From Orientallactaga sibirica (lineage: Eukaryota > Chordata > Mammalia > Rodentia > Dipodidae): a stretch of 64,000 bases of DNA. The stretch covers positions 4,550,001 to 4,614,000 of the forward strand of contig JAEOAD010000026.1 of the NCBI GenBank assembly GCA_036365145.1, given 5' to 3'. The translations under genes were made by a program, and so were the position numbers. A model generated the notes under the pieces. It was not told the DNA's origin. It worked only from the letters and a program-made list of their open reading frames with translations, and ran no database searches. Below, in pieces: positions 56,491 through 64,000 of this stretch; positions within the stretch are counted from its first letter, which is position 1; each line of letters opens with the position of its first letter.

Positions 56491-57580
56491 TTGAAAGATA
56501 AACATCTAAGGAGGTCACTCTAAGACAGGGAGGACTTCTTGTATTGGTAGGAATTATTTTTAATTTTTTTCTTTAAATTAGTAAATGGAATATAGATACT
56601 TTCCAGATTGTTTAAAATAAAAAACTATACCCTCTGATAAGACAATAAAGTCAGTTTTAAGGGAAAAGATAAGCCAACCTTGTAGCTCTGGGGAGTCTAC
56701 TGGCTGCCTTTAACATAAATGGTAAGTCCATCACTTGACTTTCTAGAAAAGTTTTGTTCAAGACAGGGTCTCACTGGAACTCACTCGGTAGTGCCAGGCT
56801 GGCCTTGAACTCACAGCGATCCTCCTCCCTCTGCCTCCCAAGAGCTGGGATTAAATGTATGTGCCACCACTCCCTGGTCACTTGGCTTTTACAATGCCAA
56901 CCCAAAACTGACACCAGCTAAAGAAAGGACAACATGTGGGCCAAGATGACAACTGACCCTAACAGTTATCAACATAAACTACTGCCAGATGTTCCCAGAA
57001 AAGACTGACACCAAGCTATCCAATTCAACCCTACAGCCTTCTTCCAGCGCATGTGAACAGATGACCTACAGGCTTGTTTGAAAACTGTAGGTCCAGTTCC
57101 CATTTTCTTCCCATTTTCTTAGTCTCCTAACCATACATGTGAGATTGTACAGCTGAAACCAAGGGAGGGGGTCCTCAATGTTACAGGCCTGTGTTCTTGA
57201 CAGCCTGCTTGCTGGCCAGCCCTTCAACCCACACGCATATCAATCAGGAGTTGGGAATGGTCACCCAGGCTTGAGGGCAACCCCGGGCCTCCTCTCAGCC
57301 CTCTGAGTTAGACACAACATAACTTCACAGAAATATCTCCTACTAGAAAAATGAGGACACTTTTTAATGAAATGACTTTTGAGAAATATGCTTCTTTAAA
57401 ACATGTTGGAAAACTTAAAAGTTAAAAAAAAATCTAAACAGGGGCATTTTTTTTTTATTTCTAATGACTGCCTCATGATGTAGTAATAAACAGGTTACCC
57501 ACCCACATCGTCTGGACTCCAGAATATGTTAACAGTTGCACATGTTCTCCAGGCTGGTCACCAGCTGACAGGCTGTGGGA
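56491..57580. other. Unique intron with one B1 fragment
   Basis: A partial antisense B1 lies at about 56760-56880 (GACAGGGTCTCACTGGAACT, GGCCTTGAACTCACAGCGAT, GCTGGGATTAAATGTATGTG). Otherwise single-copy. Confidence 0.6.
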
Positions 57581-57665
57581 AGGAAGGAAGGAGGAGGGAG
57601 GGAGGGAGGGAGGGAGGGAGGGAGGGAGGGAAGAAGGGAAGAAGGGAAGGAGGGAGGGAGGAAGA
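57581..57665 (+). repeat. (GGGA)n / GGAA purine tract
   Basis: GGAAGGAAGGAGGAGGGAGG, then nine GGGA units, then AAGAAGGGAAGAAGGGAAGG. Pure A/G on the plus strand. Confidence 0.97.
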
Positions 57666-58094
57666 CCTCCCCTGTGCCCCCAGTGGCTATTTTCAGCATC
57701 TGCCACAGCAGATTCCCACTGGATCACCACTGCTGTGAAGGTACCCGACAAAGATCCAGATCCTTTCCACCAGCAGTAGTCACAGTCACGCCAGCTCAGC
57801 TAGCGGTGTGATGCCCAAGAGAGACAAGACTGTGAGCACATACGCTGGCACAGGAAGGCGCCTTCCAGCAGAGGGGAGGACAGGCCTAGAGCTCTGCCAG
57901 AGGCCTACTGATCCTGCAGGAACTTTCTACCCAACTCAAGAGGTCCAGACAAGACTTCTGACAAACCCTTCACAGGCCATTGCAGCATAGGCCACACCTA
58001 CAAACAAGCAGGAAAGGGCTGAGGCTCCCCACTTCCCACCATGAAAGTACCCCTTTCATTTATCTTACTCTTTTATTATTAATAATATTATATT
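57666..58094. other. Unique intron
   Basis: Single-copy sequence with no recognised feature. Confidence 0.35.
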
Positions 58095-58182
58095 ATTTTT
58101 TGTGGCTGTGCTAAAGATCAAACCCAGGACCATGCACATCCTAAATAAGTACTGCACTACTAAACTACCAACCCTACCAGCC
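58095..58182 (-). mobile_element. ID-like fragment, antisense
   Basis: GGCTGTGCTAAAGATCAAAC, CCAGGACCATGCACATCCTA and ACTACTAAACTACCAACCCT resemble an inverted ID head. Confidence 0.45.
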
Positions 58183-58206
58183 TGAAAAATCCCTTTATTC
58201 TTTTTT

Positions 58207-58361
58207 TAAAAAAATTGGTGTTTTATTTTTATTTATTTATTTGAGAGAAAGAGGCACAGAGAAAGAGAGAGAGAGAAAGAGAGAGAATGGGCACACCGCG
58301 GTCTCCAGCCCCTGCATATGAACTCCAGACACCTGTACCATCATGTGCATCTGGCTTACGT
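58207..58361 (-). mobile_element. DIP-like SINE, antisense, head missing
   Basis: TTTATTTTTATTTATTTATT, GA-rich tract, CACACCGCGGTCTCCAGCCC and CATGTGCATCTGGCTTACGT, then an abrupt stop before the tRNA-like head. A 5'-truncated copy. Confidence 0.85.
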
Positions 58362-59880
58362 GGCCACTTTCTTCTTGAGTGACACCTGTACAGCACGGGA
58401 GAGTCTTCACGGCCTCACCTTGACATGACAGGGCGGACCCATTCAGGGGCCATTCCCATATTACACTAATGTGGAATACAGAGAGAGCCTGGAGGAGTAA
58501 GTAGAAGTAGGACACACCTCTGTTGTGCCGGATGGGAAGAGTCTGCAGGTTAAGCCACAGGGAACTTTGGCACAGTTCTGTACGGTAGGAAAAGCTTCCT
58601 GAAACCCTAAACTCTGGCACTCTCATTGACTCCTCAGCTAAGAGAAATGACCTCACATGATGTCTAAGCTATCACTCAATTCTGTGTGTGAGTTTTTGAC
58701 CACCCCCCCCAAAAAACCAGTTTAATTAAGAGAGGTGTCTGTACCTACATGGGAACCTTACACTGGTGAAAATGCACTGAGAATCTTGCTGATATGCCTG
58801 GCAGCAAGCATTCTATGTGTACATGTCTAAATATGCTCTATGTCAACAACTTTGCCTCTTCTTTCAACAATCTCTTCACACCATAGATAATAACTATACC
58901 CCTGGGAGAGATGGATTATTTAGGCAAATGGTAATATAAAATGTTAAATGCCCAACCCTCAGGAGGGAGGCTGCAGGAGGAGCATCGCTGTGAGTTTGAA
59001 GGCAGCCTGCGCTACAGAGCGAGCTCCAGGCCAGCCTGGGCTAGAGCAAGACCCTGCCCTGCACCCCAAAAATGTAAAGTAGGGGAACTCAAAGAGAATG
59101 TCAGGACATCTTAGCCTGTTCTGTGGTGTTCTTGTTTGTTTTGAAACACAAGGCAGGAAATGAGTCTGGAGTCCTATTTCTACGATTTAAGTCCAAATCC
59201 CTGCCGAGGTCAAGACGCACAGCTCGCATCTATAACTCTTGTAACTCCTCCTAGAAGAATCACGAGATAAACCCTGTGCAGGAGCGGCTGGGCTGGCGGC
59301 TGCAGACCACAGCTGCGCAGGAGCTGGGCTGGGCTGGGTTTACAAGTCTTAAGGGAGCTGTGGAATGTTAGCAGCTTACACATGGTGTTCAAGAGCCATC
59401 AGGATCTCAGCCCTACTACACCAAGCATGACTATTAGGAACATTCACGGAAATACATGTCTGCAAGGAAGACATTTATTTGTTCAGAAGAACTGAAGTTA
59501 AACATCAGGTCACTTGTGCTGCTAGCATACGTTTACTCCAGCTTCAGCCATAGCAAAGAAAGAATGTGAAATTGGTTTGATTTATTGATGAGGAACAAGG
59601 CTCAGGAATGGAAAGCTAGGGTGAAGCTTTCTTTATGACTTGACGGAAAGGTTAAATCCTTACTCGAGACTTAAGTATGCGGGAGCAATAATACATTAGA
59701 ATGTCTGAGGAAGAAAAGTACCCAGAGGAGAACCGGAACCAGGGACCATTTTCTTGAAGTATTGACCCCCAACCAACCAGGCTCTGTTTTCTTACAGCTG
59801 TCAGACAGGGCGGTGACTGAAAGTACCTGCCCACCACCCTTTTTAAGGGACACTGCTTCTTTTATAAAATTTAAAATATA
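58362..59880. other. Unique intron with a B1 copy
   Basis: A diverged plus-strand B1 lies at about 58947-59072 (TCAGGAGGGAGGCTGCAGGA, GTGAGTTTGAAGGCAGCCTG, GGGCTAGAGCAAGACCCTGC). C8/A6 runs sit near 58702. The remainder is single-copy. Confidence 0.55.
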
Positions 59881-59881
59881 T

Positions 59882-60000
59882 ATCTTATTTTGCGGTAGGG
59901 TCTCCACTCTAGCCCAGGCTGACCTGGAACTCACAGCGACCCTCCTACCTCAGCCTCCTGAGTGCTGCGACCAAAGGCATGCGCCACCACGCTCAAGCAG
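59882..60000 (-). mobile_element. B1 SINE, antisense
   Basis: TTTTGCGGTAGGGTCTCCAC, CCCAGGCTGACCTGGAACTC, a gap where the ATGTAGTCTCA block should be, then CTCCTGAGTGCTGCGACCAA and AGGCATGCGCCACCACGC. Internally shortened. Confidence 0.85.
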
Positions 60001-60183
60001 CTTCCTCATCCCACCCAGCTAACCATGTGAGTCGCATAGCTGAACCAGGCTGGATGTTTGACAGATCATCTACTAAATGATTTCCTACTTTGGGCCTGGA
60101 AGGAAGAAAAGGTTTCAACCAATTAGATTAATCCATTTTCAGGAATTTAAACTAATAAATAGGAAGGGATGGGTAGGGTGGAA

Positions 60184-60312
60184 GAGGGAGGGAGGGAAGA
60201 AGATAGTAAGGGAGGGAAGGAAGGGAGGAAGGAAGGAAAGAAGAAAGGAAGGGAGGGAGGAAAGAAGGAATGGAAGGAGAGAGGAAGGGAGGGAGGGAAG
60301 GAGGCAAGGAGG
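60184..60312 (+). repeat. Long GGAA/GGGA purine tract
   Basis: About 125 bases with very few pyrimidines on the plus strand (GAGGGAGGGAGGGAAGAAGA ... AGGAAGGGAGGGAGGGAAGG). Confidence 0.95.
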
Positions 60313-60451
60313 GGCAGCAGTTTGGAGGGAATCTAAAGCTGAAAGGATATGTAGAAAGAGAGACAAGGAAGTGGCCCGTGGGTGTGGCAAAAGTGGTAGG
60401 TTTTCTAAACATTTATGTTTCTTGAAACCAAAAAAATCCAAGCATAATTTA

Positions 60452-60643
60452 AAATATTTTTATTTATTTGCAAGGAGAAAGAGAGAGAGAGAGAGAAAGA
60501 GAATGGGCACGCCAGGGCCTTTAGCTACTGTAAATGCACTCCAGATGCATGTGCATCCAGTTTTACATGGGTCCTAGGGACTGAACTGAGGTGGTCAGGC
60601 TTTGCTGGTGAGTGCCTTGACTGCTAAGCTATCTCTCCAGCCC
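60452..60643 (-). mobile_element. DIP-like SINE, antisense
   Basis: AATATTTTTATTTATTTGCA, GCCAGGGCCTTTAGCTACTG, CAGTTTTACATGGGTCCTAG and AAGCTATCTCTCCAGCCC. Confidence 0.92.
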
Positions 60644-62254
60644 CCAAGAATAATTTTGATTTACATATGAAGAAACCAACACTCAAAGTATCTGAACAGT
60701 AAGCTGGGGGACAGGGCCAGGGTTCAACACAGAAAAGTAGGGAAATAAAAGAAATAACCTGGTTACTGTTTCCTGCAGATCTCTGTGTGTTTTTATTTGA
60801 ACTTCTTTTGATGAGTACTAGTTACGCTTTTTAAATTTTTTAAAATTCAACTTTGAATTCTGTATTCCCTGTTTTGCTTTATAATTATTAATTTCACATA
60901 TAATTTGAGCATTGGAATTCTTTTTTAAGTAATTTTGAATAAAATCAAATACACCAGTAGAATGAATAAATCCTTCTAATTGACTTACATCAGAAATTTA
61001 AATGATTTTTCTCCCACGTTACTGCTTTTAAATGGATCCATATATTAACACTCAATTTTGCTTATGTTTTAATTATTTTCATTACCTTTCACACCTCTCA
61101 AAATGTATACATTTTCATAAGTTCAGTATTTATGCACTCTTCTACAATACTATTACACTGTTTAACATGTGAATGTCTGCTCATCACACAACTAGGGAGA
61201 GAGTGAAGAGTAAGATCAACAGATGAGTTTAAAATCCCGGGGGCTGAACACATATACCCCGAGCATCAATCGCACTTGACCATTCACCGGGACCACCAAG
61301 CACTATGCAAAGCCCCGTGCTGCACTGGCTACAAGAGGAGAGCAAAGGACTATGACTCACGTGCACTGGGCAGCCCAGTGTGCCACTGGCTAAACCACAA
61401 GGGAGAAGTCACTAAGGTGGCTGGGGAAGGAACATGCCAGGATCCAGCTCCACCTTCCACAGTTCTGGCCTCATCATGGATTTATACACAGTGCAGTTAG
61501 GGAGAAGCTGAGCTCTAAGGATGTGTTTTATCCAAAATAATGAACAAAATCCCAGGACTCCCCAAGAAACACTAAGGAAGCACCTGGAAAAATAGAATTT
61601 ACATCTAAACTGGAGCTTCAATGCTGAATTTTCCCAGTGGGACCATGAACTTACACATAATAAGCTCCTGAAATATACTCACTGACAGGGTGAGCCAATG
61701 AGTACCTCCGACCTGAGCTGTGACCTCACATTATCTCCAGGGAAGATGCTTCTGGACCACAGGCGCTTCCCATCTTGGACTTTTCTGGTATATAGAATGG
61801 TGAGGGTTCGTCATGCCATAGCAGACGAGGGCACCTGGGAGTCAATGCCCACGGGCAAACCCACTCTCCAGAGCACAGATGGCTCCAGGGGTAAGAAGTC
61901 ACCACCCGCCTTTGCATCACTTCTTCTTAGGCTGGACTTGACAGCTTTTCTTGTTATTCTCATAAAATTCTTTCTTTTCACTCTAAAATAGACAAGATCA
62001 AGAGGTCAGGGAAGGAAATCACATTTGCACTGCACTGACTCCTGGTCTGGTGCCCTGGCTCGGCTGCACATAGGAAGGGAACAGTCACCTTCACCCCCAC
62101 GGCAGCTCCACAGGAGTCAAGGGCAGAGCTAATTGGCTTCTCAATCTTAAACGTCTTCTTGCCGCTGTTAATTCGTGTGTTCAAGGTGAAACGCTGCTGT
62201 AAGGAGGTCCTAGCTCACATTAGACAAAGGTGGAATCTCATTACAGGCTTCTTA
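60644..62254. other. Unique intron, AT-rich first part
   Basis: 60800-61160 is strongly AT-rich with no recognisable repeat. 61200-62250 is ordinary single-copy sequence. No exon is defensible. Confidence 0.35.
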
Positions 62255-62372
62255 GCCTGGTGTGGTAGCATTCTATAATCCTAGCACTGAGGAGTGTGAG
62301 GCAAGGAAACCATGAGTTTGAGGCCAGCCTGGATTACACAGTGAGACACTATCCCAAAATAGAAAGATGGAA
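62255..62372 (+). mobile_element. B1 SINE, diverged
   Basis: AGCCTGGTGTGGTAGCATTC, TATAATCCTAGCACTGAGGA, TTTGAGGCCAGCCTGGATTA and AGTGAGACACTATCCCAAAA. Confidence 0.85.
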
Positions 62373-62456
62373 GAAAGGAAGAGAGAGGGAGGGAGGGAAG
62401 GAGGGAAGAAAAGGGCAGGGAAGGGAGGCAAGAAAGAGAGGGCAGGGAAGAGAGGC
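62366..62456 (+). repeat. Purine-rich GGAA/GGGA tract
   Basis: GAAGAAAGGAAGAGAGAGGG ... GGGAAGGGAGGCAAGAAAGA, in the tail position of the B1. A/G on the plus strand. Confidence 0.93.
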
Positions 62457-62761
62457 TGACTTTCAAGACTGGCTCTGTCATGATGAGACGTTCTACAAAG
62501 AAGAAGCTGAGCATATGGCACAAGCACCTGAGCAGACATTATAATCACATGAACACAAGGTTCAGAAGAGACACAAGTTCCTAAGGAACTTTGCAAGTGA
62601 TAATGATGGCGTCTCACAGCACTGCGGCAGGGGTGGGTGTTCTATTAATGTTAATGGTGGAAAATGAGAGAGCCTTTCAGAAGAGATGAAATTAGGTCCA
62701 TACTTTGTACTCTCCATGGGGATGAACTCAGATGGGGCACAGATAAAAATGTAAAACTGAG

Positions 62762-62988
62762 AGCTGGAGAGATGGCTTAGCAGATAAGGTGTTTGCCTGC
62801 AAAGCCAAAGGATCCCGGTTTGATTCTCCAGGATCCACATAAGCCAGATACACAAGGTGGCACATGCATCTGGTGGCACATGCATCTGGAGTTCATTTGC
62901 AGTGGCTGGAGGCCCTGGAGCCCCCATTCTCTCCCTCTCTCTGCCTCTTTCTCTCAAATAAATAAATAATATATATATATTTTAAAAT
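62762..62988 (+). mobile_element. DIP-like SINE with an internal 16-bp duplication
   Basis: GAGCTGGAGAGATGGCTTAG and AAAGGATCCCGGTTTGATTC, then GGTGGCACATGCATCT twice in succession (about 62855-62887). GGAGTTCATTTGCAGTGGCT and CTCAAATAAATAAATAATAT follow. Confidence 0.94.
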
Positions 62989-64000
62989 GTATTGATACCA
63001 TATGATTGTTCGACTGCTAACTTGGTTAAGCTGGAGCTATACTTCTTTTCTGGGGGGCAGATAGGGGTTCAAGTTAGAACAGGCCAAAAGATGAACTTGT
63101 GCAAAGATGAGCTACTCTCTAGGAGGCAGGAGTAAAGCTCATGTTCATGGTCTGATGTGACGTTGAGACACAGAGGCGCCCACTAAGGGCGCATTTCTCC
63201 CTACTCCACGTTCTGCTGGCTGCTGGTCTAGGAGACCATGGCAGCCCAGGTCTGTCACCAGATGCCTGGTAGTAGTTCAAAGGAGACAACATCTTCCCCA
63301 TAATCCACTCCACAAATTCCCATCCTGAGTCCCAGGCTGACCATGTTTGGCTTTCCCTCTGAGGGAGGAGTGGTGACTCCGGCTGGCCCCCTTCCAGAAG
63401 CTCGTGCCCCCAGCAAGCTACTCTCACAGTTGCATGTGGTCTGATTCTTGCATTAGCTCTCTGCTCCACTGTTCATCATGGGTTTGATATAACCACTGGT
63501 TAGGAGTGGAGTCCTTGGGTACCAAATGAAGTAGGTGGGAACCTGGAATTGACTGAAAGGCTTTAGCAGTGAATGGGATTTTGGCAGCAGTGGCACATGG
63601 TGATAGGTATAAAGGCGTTACCTGTAGTCTACTGCAGTGACACACGTGAGTGGAAATTGTGTCAGGACAGTGGGCATGGCTGGCTGATTCTAAGCACACT
63701 GGAAAACTTGAAGGGAAAAAAATCACAACCTTGTACTTTCAATTCTCACCCAAGGTCAGGGTTAGGGACCAGAAAGCTTCTCTGCTTGTCCTCAGAGAAG
63801 CCACTGGTTAAAGATCTCGGAAGACCACTTAGGTGGCAGTACATTCAATATGAAGGAACCCTGACAGACAGACACACATGGCATGCTGAGGAAGCTGCGG
63901 ACCTTGGGCCCTCCCCTGACCACACTTTCCTTATGAGAAGCTATAAGCAGTTCTTCCTCAACGAGTGTCTGCCTACAGTAATGGCTGGCAAAAATCTGCA
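62989..64000. other. Unique intron to the window edge
   Basis: Single-copy sequence with moderate GC. I see no TTC28-like coding segment and no repeat family. Confidence 0.35.

Overview
This is a piece of a mammalian, clearly rodent, nuclear genome. It is intron-dominated, strewn with tRNA- and 7SL-derived SINEs, and contains one exon that can be recognised with confidence. The exon (8852-9359, minus strand) encodes tetratricopeptide repeats that match TTC28 (tetratricopeptide repeat protein 28). The most abundant SINE begins 'GGGCTGGAGAGATGGCTCAG', has an internal 'CCAGATGCACAAGGTGG' block and ends in CT-rich sequence plus AAATAAATAAA. That is a B2-superfamily layout, and its non-murid body resembles the DIP elements of jerboas (Dipodoidea). 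B1 and B4 (ID+B1 fusion) elements are also present. My inference is a dipodoid rodent such as Jaculus. Rodent is near certain; the family-level placement is moderate.

Layout, left to right. Positions 1-6345 are a 62/63-bp minisatellite of about 100 copies, cut by the left edge. From 6.4 to 8.8 kb there are old B4 elements, a DIP-like SINE and unique sequence. The TTC28 exon follows at 8852-9359. Everything to its right is upstream in the transcript and reads as intron, except for one weaker candidate exon at 17963-18031 (minus). Inside this roughly 54-kb stretch lie a 35/36-bp minisatellite (14127-15103), a CpG-rich 46-bp minisatellite (35989-36482), a 58-bp minisatellite that seems to have grown out of an old transposon copy (46612-47175), and a 33-bp minisatellite embedded in an old L1 (55926-56170). 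There are also ancient L1M fragments at 28.4-30.1 kb, 51.7-53.1 kb (antisense) and 53.1-56.5 kb (sense), MIR remnants, and many microsatellites. The latter include a 48-base T run inside a SINE and a composite (TG)(CA)(AT) tract.

There is no operon-like gene network here. The whole window is probably a slice of one very long gene transcribed right to left, and the other features are repeats carried in its introns. I found no CRISPR array, RNA gene, intact transposase or reverse transcriptase, or second protein-coding gene. Most long open frames lie in tandem arrays or SINEs and are not genes. The items most worth a second look are the hairpin-forming 62-bp array with a local trimeric higher-order pattern, the frame-compatible candidate exon, the five minisatellites in one 64-kb window (three sharing an AGTGTGA core), the two arrays born inside transposons, and the poly-T expansion inside a SINE.
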